The notes under the pieces were generated by a model, which was not told where the DNA came from, searched no databases, and worked only from the letters and a program-made list of their open reading frames with translations. Shown piece after piece: positions 37,415 to 48,903 of a stretch of DNA of 64,000 nucleotides. Each line of letters opens with the position of its first letter. Within the stretch, counting starts at the first letter, position 1. This stretch comes from Cokeromyces recurvatus (Eukaryota > Mucoromycota > Mucoromycetes > Mucorales > Mucoraceae): assembly GCF_025118155.1 (NCBI RefSeq), contig NW_026251391.1:685501-749500 (forward strand). The letters run 5' to 3'. Made by a program: the position numbers and the translations under genes.

Positions 37415-38801
37415 TTAGACTGCAGGTTCTATGGTTATGGCTTATTGGTTACCTCATGTTCCAAATTATGTTTGGTCAATTATATTTTTAGTTATTATCT
37501 TATCTTTGAATTTATTCTCTGTTAAGGGTTATGGTAAAATCAATACTTTATATATATATACATATATATATATAACTAAAACAACTCATACAATTTTTAT
37601 TATTTTAGGCGAAGCGGAATATTGGTTTGCATTAATTAAAGTATTAACAGTTATCGTCTTTATTATTCTTGGTATTTTAGTTGATACAGCTGTTTTGGGT
37701 GGTCATTATTATGGTACATCAGTCTTTAATTTCGGTGGTATTCAACGACAAGGCATTTTGAGTACATTTTTAACTGCAGGCTTTTCATTTCAAGGTACAG
37801 AGTTAGTAGGTGTAGCAGCAGGTGAAAGTGAAAATCCTCGTAAGAACGTACCTAGAGCTATTAAACAAGTCTTTTGGCGTATTGTCTTGTTTTATATTCT
37901 CTCTATTTTCATCGTTGGTTTAATTATTCCTTATAATGATCCTAACCTTTTAAAGGGTAGTGTAAGTGATGTTGCTATCTCTCCTTTTACTTTGGTCTTT
38001 GTTAAGGCTGGTATCCCTCCTGCTGCACATATTATGAATGCTATTATCTTAACGACTGTTTTATCTGCTGGTAATTCTGGTTTATATGCTTCAAGTCGTA
38101 CTCTTTTAGATCTTGCAATGGAAGGAAAGGCTCCCAAGTTTTTTAAAAGAATTACAAAGAGCGGCATTCCGATCTATTGTTTACTTTTAACAGCTGTTAT
38201 TGGTATGCTTGCTTTCTTAACATCTTTGTTCGGTAATGGTGTCGTTTATGAATGGCTTATGAATATCTCTGGTGTTGCTGGTTTCATTGCTTGGTTAGGT
38301 ATCGCTGCTTCTCATTTCCGTTTCCGTCGTGCTTATGTTTTGCAAGGTTATGATGTCAACGATCTTCCCTTCAAGGCCAGATTCTTCCCCTTAGGTCCTA
38401 TTATTTCATTCAGTGTGTGTTCATTTGTTGTCGTTGGTCAAGGTTATAGTGCCTGGAATGCTAGACCTATTGTTCCATCAGATCTTGTCGCTGCTTATAT
38501 TGGTGTACCTATCTTTTTTGTATTCTTTTTAGGTTATAAGATTGTTAAGAGATCAAAGTTGATTCCTTTAATTGAAGTGGATTTGATTTCAGGTCGTGAA
38601 GAACTCCAGTAAGTTTTTTTTTCTATTTCTGATATTGAACTAAATTACTAATGATTTATTATTGTTTAAAGGGAACATACATTAGAATCTGATACTGAAA
38701 AGAAAAATGATCCTCTTGAAGGTGTCAGTATATTTAAGCCTTCTACTTGGAAGCGTATTCCTTCAAACCTAAAGTCATGGAGAGATGCTTTCCATAACTA
38801 A
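36639..38801 (+). CDS. Amino acid permease, YAT/APC family
   Basis: Six exons (36639-36920, 36997-37149, 37216-37341, 37419-37533, 37609-38608, 38672-38801) give 601 residues. The cytosolic N-terminus is Ser-rich and charged. The permease signature starts at about 95: RHLTMISLGGTIGTGLFLASG, then SAGPGGALIAYALIG and FTMECLGEMATYLPISGSF, the canonical YAT TM1-TM3 blocks. Later blocks include FQGTELVGVAAGESENPRK and NSGLYASSRTLLDLAMEGKAPKFF. Twelve membrane spans are expected. The tail is hydrophilic and ends SWRDAFHN. This family imports amino acids by proton symport at the plasma membrane. It resembles basic or broad-specificity members, but substrate cannot be assigned from sequence. Confidence 0.93.
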
Positions 38802-40141
38802 CTTATTTATATATGCATGCATGTATGTATGTATATCTATATATTTATATATGTATATGCATATATATATTTCCTCATATATATTTGTAAATATTATATC
38901 TTTAATTCCCTCTCTTTGACATACTTTCTTTTGTTTTTTTTTTTGAAAAAAAAAAAAAAAAAGATATACATATATAGTAGACAGTAAAGGGAACTGATTC
39001 TAAAACAATATATTACATAATGTATAATAATATAGAATAGTAATAAATTATTTAAACAAACTAGTCATTTTCAAGTTACTTATTAAACTTGTCAATTCTA
39101 TAAATATCAACTTATTATTTCTGTACATGTCTTCCTTAATGTATTATTTAGGAATAACTTGTATCAATGTATGTCACCTATATTTGCTACTAACTAAATT
39201 AATATGTATATAAAGCCTTACTTAGTTGATCATTGAAACCAAAACGTATTTATATATACTCATATTTATTTATGTTATTTTAATTTTTCAGTATGATAGT
39301 AGCCCTTATATTTTTCCTACAAATTTTGATGAAGTCTGATAATAAATAAAAGATGGATCCTATGAATTTAATCTTTTATAATCAAGCATTTTTTTTTCTT
39401 CTTAATATTGTTTATAACTGCAATCAGTAATGATTATGTGATAATAGATTATATAAATAGCAAAATTAGCCAAGCTCTCTCTCTCTCTTCTACAAACTAA
39501 TCACTCTAGTTACACAGGAGAAATAAGGGAGTTAGCTACTATTCAAGATAAGTATATCAGACACGACAATATAGTATTCTAGGATACATTCATGACTAGT
39601 TACCTGCTATAAGTGAATGTATTTTAATTCTATTCCTTATAATTTTGATAAGAATTGAATGAATATCGAACTATTTCCTTCAAAGAGTATACAGAAAAAA
39701 GAATTTTTGTTAGTGAAAGGATACACTAAACTAATCAAAGACTATAATCTGCTGTTAAAACAGAACGAAATATACTCATTTATAGAATAAGAAAGAAAGA
39801 AGGAAAAAAGAAGAAGATAAAACTGTTATTATCGTCTTTCCTAAATCATCTTTATATGCAATTATAAAAGCATAAACAGCAACTTTATTATGTAATAATA
39901 ATAATAAAACACTTTGAAAACTATTTATAGTAATATTGTTTACAGTGAAGCTGGGAAATATTGGTTAATTTAGAAATTTGAATGGTGATAATAACAAAAT
40001 AATTTAGTGCTTACTAAAAAAAGTATTGGCGAAAAACCAAAAAATGATGGGCTCACCAATATTTTTAAGTAATCTCAAAGCAACATACCTGCATTAAATA
40101 ACCAAAGTGATAACTTTGGCGAAGATTTGCTATTGTTTCCT
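38802..40141. other. Intergenic region with possible Fanzor-element 3' flank
   Basis: No gene. TA and CT microsatellites occur (38815-38880, 39475-39490). At 40026-40068 an imperfect hairpin (GTATTGG...CCAATAT) lies about 75 bp beyond the stop of the miniature Fanzor and could be part of its element end. Confidence 0.45.
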
Positions 40142-40883
40142 TCATTCCGGTTTTGACGCTTCTTTTCTGCTACAAATACCAGAGCGTTTACCTGTCTCTC
40201 TCAAGCTCATCAAGATCTTTCGAAAGTTTAAAACAGCTGCCATATCTCGATTCCACAGCTTTCGTGGAATTTCCTTGACTTGTTCAAGGTTGGCCAACAG
40301 ACAGTTACGATTTTTACATCTAATAGTTCAATAATTATTATTATTCTCTGTCGTATTAATACAATTCATACTGCTACTTTACCTCAATAAGTCATGACAT
40401 TTTACAGTTGGCATTTTGGCTCTCTCTTATGGGGGCGAGGGTTGGCGACTGTTTTAAACATTTAACTTTCGTACATTCGTCCAAAGCAATTTGCTGCGCA
40501 TATGCTAGTTTAGGTGGAATATAGCCGGCATTTTTGCAATATGAGCCTTTGTGTTTGGCAATCAATTGTCTATATAATTTCGTTGTTTCTTTGAGGCGTG
40601 TTTTTATTTTCCAGATTTGGTACCATCTTGCACTCGTCTTAGGGTAAGACTCAAGAATACTTTAACAAAAAAAAAAAAACTCTTGTTGACATAGCTTTTC
40701 AAGTCAAATTCGATATTTCTCACCAACTCACTTACAAAGATATACTTGATAAAAGCAAAAGTGGGAGTGACAATTGTATTAATAATATCTACTAGATCTT
40801 GTAATGGCTTGATATATGCCGGCTTCCAAATGTTCTTTACAGTTGTCTTTACCGCTATGACACGTTTGTCGGCTACTTGCTTT
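40142..40883 (-). pseudogene. Fanzor copy B, internally deleted miniature
   Basis: The minus strand retains the N-terminal segment (RVIAVKTTVKN; LQDLVDIINTIVTPTFAFIKY; after frame changes LAYAQQIALDECTK), which aligns with copy A (KVITLKTSVSG; NDLVSTVNILVTHTFALTKF; LKYAQQIAAYECAK). It then jumps directly to the zinc-ribbon end: KMPTVKCHDLLR, an intron at 40320-40382, CKNRNC, and RuvC-III KLWNRDMAAVLNFRKIL, with the stop at 40142-40144. Copy A carries its intron at the same codon and phase (Arg split after two bases). RuvC-I, RuvC-II and the CPTC half of the zinc ribbon are missing, an internal loss of about 1.4 kb. Frameshifts and a poly-A near 40668 add decay. No nuclease activity is possible. 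Confidence 0.8.
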
Positions 40884-41493
40884 CAGGATTTTTGGATGGA
40901 GTATTAAAAAAAAAAAAAGAGAATTACTTTGCTAGTTTATTGTATAATTGAGGAACAAATGCAAAGGAATAAGAAAGAGAAGAGAGAGAGAGGTAAACTC
41001 TGATTTATAAAGTCATATACAAACTACTTTTTTTTTTTGACATATCCCGACACATATATATTTATCATTACTATTATGTTTTTCTTTGCCTTTATCAATA
41101 ACTATCAATTAATCAACCAAAACCAGGTAAATAAACTTTAACATGAACTCTTATCAATATCTTATTAACAATTAGAATAAAGCTGGTTTTATAATAAAAC
41201 CCTTGATCTGCATGTTCCAGTTATATAAGCCCATTATCGATAAACATAGTTTATAAGAACATGTGCGAAATTTTTTGTTTTCACGTATATATACATCTCA
41301 AAGATATAATTGGATTGTGAAGACTGATCAGACTCTAAACACCATTAATTAGGGCTTTAATAAAACTGTTGATATATATTTTCTTATACATACCTCTCTC
41401 CATACTTGTTCAAATTAATTATGCGTATCAGTCTATAATAATAGTTTTTAAAACGATGAGTTTAATCAAGGGCGCAAGGTCAGAGACTATAGA
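40884..41493. other. Intergenic region
   Basis: Includes a GA-rich tract (40970-40993). No gene recognised. Confidence 0.5.
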
Positions 41494-41680
41494 CTCACGT
41501 ATTTAACTCTATATTTTCCAAAACTGAATTTAATTGAAAATTTATGGGTTCTTGCAAAGAGGAAGAATCTGATGGCTAAAGGCTCTTTATTCTTAAGAAT
41601 CGCTGATTCTTGAACAACAAATTTCCAGTGCTCAAAACAACTTTTAAAACGGCCAATCATTTTTCATTGTAGAAAAAAAA
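41494..41680 (+). pseudogene. Tc1-like transposase C-terminal scrap
   Basis: The frame reads TYLTLYFPKLNLIENLWVLA and then KRKNLMAKGSLFLRIADS before a stop. This is a decayed version of the LPxYSPxLNPIExxW block around the catalytic Glu of DD34E transposases. Nothing else of the element is recognisable. Confidence 0.6.
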
Positions 41681-41781
41681 ATTATTTAATTTTAATTCAT
41701 GCTGATATCCATATAAGATAAGAAATCCCGAGATTTTTTCATTTTCCTTTTTCTTTCTTGTTTATTTTAAGTTTAACAAAA

Positions 41782-42002
41782 ATGAGCGATTTAGAACAAA
41801 GTTATGTACAATGGAGAACAAGGTTAGTTATTTATTGTATTTTGTTAATAGTCTATTTTAATAAATACTGCATGTTATAGATATTTAAGAAGCTATGAGG
41901 ATGGTTTATACGTTTATTATAAAGACGAAAAAGAAGGTTTAAAAGAAATGACTTGCTCCGAGGCTCATGGTAAAATAATTTATTCTAATAAGAAAAGAAA
42001 AG

Positions 42003-42034
<32 letters not shown>

Positions 42035-42609
42035 AAAAAACTAAAAATATATAATAGGTTATGGCATGCTTATTTCTGTATTAAAGCGTAATCAACAAGA
42101 TTTTGATGGTAAATCATGACTAAATTAATGACTGAAAATAAAAAGGGCTCATGTTATTTAATTAAGGCTTATATAGATACTTTGCTCGATTTAGAAATAG
42201 AAAAGGATTAATGCAGTAATGTATTTTAACATTTAGCGTAAATAACTTTATTTATTTATTTATTTATTTTATACAGATGGCAACAAAAGGTAGATCATCA
42301 TGGTAGATTTGTTCCAGGTGATGAAGGAGGGGAGAATTGTGCTACTGATGGTGATGTCGACATTTGTACTGCATTATTTGTAGCAGCTAAGGTATGGGGA
42401 CGTGGAGGACCACATGGTGAAATCGATTATCGACAAGCTGCAGTTGAATTGGCAGGATGTATTTATCAACACTGTATTCATCCTCAAACACATATGCCTC
42501 TTATTGGTGACTGGGCAGATCCTGGAGATGATGCTTATTTGTTAACAAGACCAAGTGATTTTATTTTAAGTGGCTATTTAATTTTCTATTATGTAAGTTC
42601 CCTTCTCTT

Positions 42610-42641
<32 letters not shown>

Positions 42642-43210
42642 GTTCTAATAAAATATATAATGTCATATTTTAGGAAGATACACAGCGTAAAGATCAATGG
42701 GCTCAAGTCATTTCAGCTATTATAAATACTATTCAAGTCCAACTTAATTTGAATCCTCAAACAGGATTAATTGCTGACTTTTTGAAATTGGATCAAAACA
42801 GTGGACTCTATTATCCTGTTCGAGGTGAAGTTCTGGAAAGTGAACATGATCCTGATTATAATTGGAACTCATGTCGTGTACCATGGCGTATTGGTCATTA
42901 TTATATGTTAACTCGAGATGAACGAGTTCGACCTATCCTTGAAACACAAGCTCATTTCTTTGCTGGTCAACTTGCTAAAGGAGGTGGAAGAGGAGATTGT
43001 GGTATTAAAGCTGGATATAGATTAAATGGTGGTTGCTATGTAGATTATACAGATATGGCCTTTGTAGCTCCTGCTTGTTTCCTCTTTTGGCTTCTTGGTT
43101 GGAATAGCCAACTAGCTCAAATACAAGGAGAAATGAAACAAATGGAGACTAGTTATTTCGGTGAAAGTATCGGATTATTATGTTTATTAGATGCTAATGT
43201 ACCTCTTTAG
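41782..43210 (+). CDS. Glycoside hydrolase family 8 (endoglucanase/chitosanase-like)
   Basis: Six exons (41782-41822, 41881-41969, 42058-42108, 42167-42215, 42277-42592, 42674-43210) give 360 residues. Motifs are CSEAHGYGMLISVL, holding the general-acid Glu, and ATDGDVDICTALFVAAKVWG, close to the GH8 signature A-T-D-G-D. WNSCRVPWRIGHYYMLT and YVDYTDMAFVAPACFLFW match the late (alpha/alpha)6 barrel repeats. GH8 enzymes cleave beta-1,4 glucan, chitosan or xylan with inversion. The start MSDLEQSYVQWRTR has no signal peptide, so the product looks cytosolic or unconventionally secreted. GH8 is mainly bacterial, so ancient transfer is plausible, though six introns show long residence. Substrate is unknown. 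Confidence 0.82.
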
Positions 43211-43304
43211 AAATAATAATAATAATAATAATAAAAAACACATATAATATAATAAAATGAAATACATGATACATCATTATTCTTCGTTTGTTGCATTCTG
43301 TAAG

Positions 43305-45377
43305 CTATATTTTTTTTAATCCCTTCTTATTATATCTATCATCCACATAATCAGTACCACCTTCATTTTCACCTAGAATAATCCATTCAACGTCACCCAT
43401 TAATAAGGCGTCACAATAGTCTGAAGGGAAATGGTCGTTTAAAAAGAAAGGTAATAGAATACGAAATAAAACACGTAATGCCGATTCCGATTTCAATCTA
43501 CGAATAACGTGTTTATTCAATAAGCCTGATAGATGAAGATAAGAAATAGATCTCATAGGAACAGGATCCTGTGTCAACTGATTCGGTGGATAGATGGAGA
43601 TTTTGTAAGAAGAATCTATAAATACCAATGTTCCTGGAGGTGGACTATACCAGGGAGGTATACGTGGAATGACATCTATAAGTAAAGCTATTAATATATT
43701 CGTAGTTTAATATTATATATATGTATATAAATATATACCATTATTATATACATGATTAAATATTTTGCAGGTTATATCTGAACTGAATGATTTACTAAAA
43801 TCTTTATCACCAATATTAGGCTGTCCATAGGTGTATAAACCTGCAAAATAGTCAAGCAATACACTATCTGTTTGAATCATTTTTGCAACAAAAACTAAAT
43901 AATATATATTTTCTTAATGAACATGATTCATCATTATAAACCTTTTTTATTTATTTATTTTTACCTGTTGCTAGTGCACCACCAAGTGAATGACCTGTAA
44001 TATACAACTTCTTCTTTCCCTCATCATCATTCATACTTTTAAATAATTCTAAAATATACTTTTCAGATTGACTATATAAACTTTGATGTCGAATAATAGC
44101 TGAATCATATCCTGCCCAACTAGCGTCAATAGGGTCAATCACATTAGCAAAGATGTTGAAGGAGAGTGCTTTCAAGATTCGAATAATTCCTAAAAATGCC
44201 GTGGAGATAGATTTGTAAAAAGAGACATGACTTAAATCGACATGTATACTGGATATGGATGTATTATTTCCTTGAATTTCTATTGCTTCTGTAGCTCCCA
44301 TAGCATCCCAAAATCCTTTATGTACTTTACCCATAGAGTGGTTCTTGGATGACATTATGTTTGCCAAGCCTGCATCAATATTTGTTACATAATTTTGAAT
44401 ATTTAATGGATTTGTACTATATTAAAGAGGAAGATAAGTCATATACGTTAACCTTATATATATATATATAATTCCTACCCTCTAAATACAAGCATTATAT
44501 CATTGTCTTTTTCTATTATATAAGCACATGCATTCTATAAATAATGTAATTTTAAATAGACCAGCCTAAACATAGAGCAAACTAATAGATATACCTTATA
44601 GCCAATAGGTTTGAAAGTCTTTTCTACAAGAAAACCTGCTTTTTCTAATTCATATTTTACGACTGCAACATCCTCATAGGCAAGTTTACTTGCAACAGAT
44701 AATGTATGTGCAACAGATAATGAATACTCGGGTCTTTTAAAATTTGTGTTACTTTTTTGCCCATCAGATTCATCTACTAGCTGTGGCGTTTGTTCCTTTT
44801 TTTCTTTGATTGTATCATTAATAAGCTCTTCATGAGGAGATTTAAAGAATCGAGAATCACATGCATTTATCATAGCTGATGAATATTAGAACTCCACAAC
44901 AAAAAAAAAAAAAAAAAGGACACTACTTTTCTTCTTCTTTTACTTACATAAATAACGTTTGCTAGCATGTTGTCCAATGAACTGTCCCATAATAACTCGA
45001 ATAACTTGATCACTCAACAATAAGAACATAAACCATATAAAAAATTGTGAACGAATAAAGATACTTGCTAATGTACCGAGAATCTTATTATGTGATAAAT
45101 AGTGAGCAATGGGCCTTAAACGTTTATTTAGACTTGTCAATATATGTGAAATAAAGGGCGTACAATACTGAATAGATTTAATACTAATATAAAACACAAC
45201 AGGTATCATTATTATATAGGCTGATAGTAAATAACACAATAAAGATAAAATCCATCTTTCTTTGTAGTTGAAATAATAGCCTATTAAGGCAGGGAATAAT
45301 GCCAGTAATAGTGTAATCTCTACCACCAACTTTAAATTATTATTATTATTCTTTTTCCTATTATCTTGTAATTTCAT
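43305..45377 (-). CDS. Class-3 lipase with N-terminal membrane domain (diacylglycerol-lipase-like)
   Basis: About six exons. The N-terminal 140 residues contain several hydrophobic spans (VVEITLLLALFPALIGYYF; YLLSAYIIMIPVVFYISI; FFIWFMFLLLSDQVI). A linker leads to the alpha/beta-hydrolase: SVASKLAYEDVAVVKYELEK, IMLVFRGTNPLNIQNY, VHKGFWDAM, nucleophile elbow LYITGHSLGGALAT, catalytic Asp region TYGQPNIGD, and a C-terminal His candidate in YLHLSGLLNKHV. The protein probably cleaves neutral lipid at a membrane. Lid and substrate type cannot be inferred. The exon 1 to 2 junction near 44945/44886 is inferred from the frame. Confidence 0.85.
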
Positions 45378-45459
45378 GACGATACATATAAAAAACTAGT
45401 TTACAAATGAGGAAAGAAAGGAAAGAAAGAAAGAAAGAAAGAAAGAAATATGAGGTAAT

Positions 45460-45681
45460 TTGTTGTTGTACATTAATATTTGTTACTATGTGTCTGGGTT
45501 TTATTTCAGCTATCATATTCATAAAACAGATAAATATCGTCATCAGTTTTTGCGCTGCTATAGTAACAACTTAACTATAAACACAAGCTGTCCTCACTGT
45601 AAAAAAAAAATTCTATTATTTCCTGCAATTTCTACTATGTATTCCTCAGCTTTAAACCAGCTTATTTCTTTATATTCATGA
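45460..45681 (+). other. Unrecognised small open frame with a CxxC pair
   Basis: A 73-codon frame between the lipase and farnesyltransferase genes, ending after ISTMYSSALNQLISLYS, with NTSCPHCKKKILLFP in the middle. A TTTCAG just before YHIHKTDKYRHQF could be a 3' splice site. I recognise no family. It may be the last exon of a tiny zinc-ribbon gene, or chance. Confidence 0.25.
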
Positions 45682-45766
45682 TTCATACAGAATTAAACTT
45701 TTGTAATATGTGTATGCTATATACAAATATTATATATCAATAAGATTTGCTCTTCGGAGAGAATGA

Positions 45767-46941
45767 TTAGGCTTTATTATTATTTAATTCCTCTAACATC
45801 TTCTTTTTAAAATTCCAATATTTTTCTCTAATAGGGTCTTGCTTTTCAGCTAATTCTTTACACATCTCTAAAGCAACTGGATCAATAGACTTATTTTCAA
45901 GTCTTGCATTCTGTTCATAAATATCGATATAAGCAATTAGAAGAAAGGGTGATTGAGTATTGGACTCTATTAATTGCTTTATAAAAGGTTCCATTTCTTT
46001 GAATGGCTTATTTGTCTTTTCATATAATCTGTATATAATATAAATCAAATTAGATTTTATTATATATCATTATCCATCCCATTTACTTACGCTTTAAGAT
46101 ATGCCCAACTACTTGAATTATTAGGCGCTAATGTAATTTGTTTTTCAGTAAACCTTTTTTTAAAAATAAAAATACGTAAATATTTATGTATCATTAATAC
46201 ACATGTGTAAAAAAGACTTACTTGATTTCTGATTGAATTAGTTCGTTTGAAGGCGCTTTAGGATTATTAAACAAGATATAATAACGATAATTCCATGCAG
46301 AATTATTTCGAACATCATAGACTAATAAATCATTGGTAAAAGCTAACTCATGTTCCCATAAGTTAAATCGTTTTACAACCCATTGTCGATAGGACCATCC
46401 ATGATAATTCTTTGGATCTTCTTCCAATATGGTATTTATAAATTGTAATTCTCTATCTCCGTTATTTAATCGATCTACAATAACTTGACGATGATGCCAT
46501 ACTTGATAATTCTTAATTTGATCAGGTGCAATCTCATCAATGTAATCCAATTCCTTTTGTAAGTCTGAGTTTAAGGCAAATAGGACCTGCTGTCTATAAT
46601 TCCTAAATAAACTGTCAACATGTCTGAAGTTTTTATTTGAATATAACATATAGCTATTACCAGACTGTATAGTGTGCAGGATTTCTATCGATAATGTCTG
46701 CAATAAGTTTTAATACACGTTCAGATTTCTCATTTGTACGTGTCACTGCTCTAAAATAATCCATAGCATCAGAATCTATTTTTTTTTTTTTTGAAGTTAG
46801 TATTTGTATTATTTATCACAAGCAATTCTCCTTACAGTCTTTGGCATAAGCAATAGGAACAAGAGGATTAGGTCCATCATCCTGAGGTACAGGTATTACA
46901 TCACTCCATTCAGGATTTTCGGAATATAACATGTCAGCCAT
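45767..46941 (-). CDS. RAM2: Protein farnesyl/geranylgeranyltransferase type I alpha subunit
   Basis: Five or so exons. The start is [24 protein letters not shown] repeats follow: [16 protein letters not shown] (joined over the intron near 46600-46670), [43 protein letters not shown] and [13 protein letters not shown]. The C-terminus is [14 protein letters not shown] with the stop at 45767-45769. Length (about 330 residues) and repeat spacing match Ram2/FNTA. The alpha subunit is shared by farnesyltransferase and geranylgeranyltransferase I, which lipidate CaaX proteins such as Ras and Rho. No odd features. Confidence 0.92.
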
Positions 46942-47247
46942 CTTTGTTATTTCAAAACACTTTTAGGGAAAAAAAAAAAAAGGGAAGAGGATAGACTGAG
47001 ATTAAATACAGGTAATAATAAGATGGGTAATGCTGCTGTTCTTAAATTGCATACATAAATACTAGTAGTAGGAAGACAAAAAAAATTTTTTTTTTTTTCC
47101 TTTCTTCTTTATAAACTTATTTACAAAGATGATTCTCCATCCTTGTTCAAAGCAAATAATTTGTATTTGCAAAGCTGAAGATTGTGAGTGGCCTGATGTG
47201 AAAGCATCAATTATAAGGCTGAGTAAATAAGTTTATTAATTAGAATT
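46942..47247. other. Short intergenic gap with a 33-codon Cys-rich frame
   Basis: From 47129 a plus-strand ATG opens a 33-codon frame (HPCSKQIICICKAEDCEWPD inside), with five Cys. There is no other support. It lies between the 5' end of RAM2 and the 3' end of CWC2. Confidence 0.2.
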
Positions 47248-48600
47248 TTAATCTTCTTCTTCACTGTCACTACTGCCGTAACTTGTTAAATTTTCTAAGC
47301 CTGTATTTATAGGCTTTTTCATTGTTACCGTATTTTTTGAAATTGTTTTTAAATTAGCTAATACGTTTTGAGGAATAATACCTCCTGCTTTATTATTTTC
47401 TTCATCTTTTTGTTGTTGTTGTTGTTGTTGTTGTAGTTGTTCATAATAGGCTTGTTCTTCATAATAACGAATACAGTCTTCTTCTGTATATTCATATGGG
47501 TTTTGTTCTGTTGTGCTATCATCTTCTCCCTTTTGTTTTTTTGTTTGAGGCTCTAATTCATTGGATCCATCTTCAATTAAATCCCGTTTTAAATATACAT
47601 TTTCTGCTGCTGTTTTATTTTCGGCATCAAACCTTTCATAAGATTCACTGATTTCTGTTCTCAATCTTTCCATTCTTTCTTTTTCTAATTTAACTTCATT
47701 AGGAACATACACAATTTCATCTTCTTCAACTGCTTTAGGATCTGCTGTTGCCCAACGAACATTCATAATTTCATTATTTTCTAGACTTTGATTCATCATT
47801 GCTTCTCTCGCAAACTCGGCATTCGATCTTGATCTGTATGTAACAAATGCAACACCACGTCCTCTTAAAATTCTTACTAAATCGTATGTGTATATGAATA
47901 GACATGTATATTTAAGATTGCATAAACTTGATTTACCTTTCTCTAAGGGTCCAAACTGACCAAATTGCCGTACAACTGCACCTTCTGTGTCCTCGTTGAT
48001 AGCAATTCGACCTACATATAGTGTTCTATTTTCGCGCATAAATCCACCAACACCACCCATGTCTTGACGAAATTCACTAACAAACATCAACTCATTAAAA
48101 AAAAAACAAAAATATCTTTTCACTATTCTTCATCGCTTACGTAAACTTATCACGTCCAAAACAATCAACAGTTGTTTCTTGAAGGTCACTTTCATTAGGA
48201 ATACGATGCCACATGGGACATTTAGGGCCTAAAGCGCACATTCCCTTTGCAAAGTATATACAAAAATATGCATTTTTATTGCGACTACCCAAAGTTTCTC
48301 CAGAATCTCTAGCAATGTCTACTTTGAATTTAGGTCTTACGCTGTAATGATCTATTAGCATCTTTTTTTTTTTCTCCTCTCCCAAAAAAAAACAACATAT
48401 AGATTACCTATGTCTATGAAAATCTCTTTCAAGACCAGAGTAACGATGATGCCAAATGTTATAAGTTCCTCCTTCAGGTCTTTTCTCTCTAAGATATTCT
48501 TCAAGTTGGGCTTTAGTTACCTATATGAAAGATAATGAATAATACATGTATTAAAATGAAATAACTTGTTACTTACTTGTACACGTGCAGGCTTCATCAT
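47248..48600 (-). CDS. CWC2: Pre-mRNA-splicing factor CWC2 (Torus, CCCH zinc finger, RRM)
   Basis: Exon 1 is MMKPARVQ (from 48600). Next come VTKAQLEEYLREKRPEGG and IWHHRYSGLERDFHRH. After an intron (donor near 48408) come SVRPKFKVDIARDSGET and a CCCH finger (FCIYFAKGMCALGPKCPMWH). The RRM has RTLYVGRIAI (RNP2) and RGRGVAFVTYRSR (RNP1). The tail is charged, with Q9 and SDSEEED at the end. Cwc2 belongs to the Prp19-associated group and contacts U6 and the intron in the active spliceosome. The glutamine run and acidic end are common elaborations. Very confident. Confidence 0.93.
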
Positions 48601-48617
48601 TCTACTTGATTATGAAA

Positions 48618-48714
48618 TTAAAACAAAAAAAAAAAAAATAAAAAATAAAATAGAATAAAAAGGACAAGACAAATATAGCTTGTGACGGGTTGAAAAAAAA
48701 AAATCAATCCCGCA

Positions 48715-48770
<56 letters not shown>
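48618..48770. repeat. Long poly-A tract upstream of CWC2
   Basis: An A-run of about 50 bases at 48718-48769 with shorter A-runs before it. It lies between the divergent CWC2 and DMAC1-like genes. Length in the assembly may be unreliable. Confidence 0.9.
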
Positions 48771-48771
<1 letters not shown>

Positions 48772-48903
48772 ATCCTGAATTTTTACGTAGTTGAACATTT
48801 TTATAAATCATATAAATTATGCTTAATGTAATTGAAAAACAATGATTGATTATTGAATACATGCAACTTATACATTCTATTTTTATTTTTTTTAAAAAAA
48901 ATC

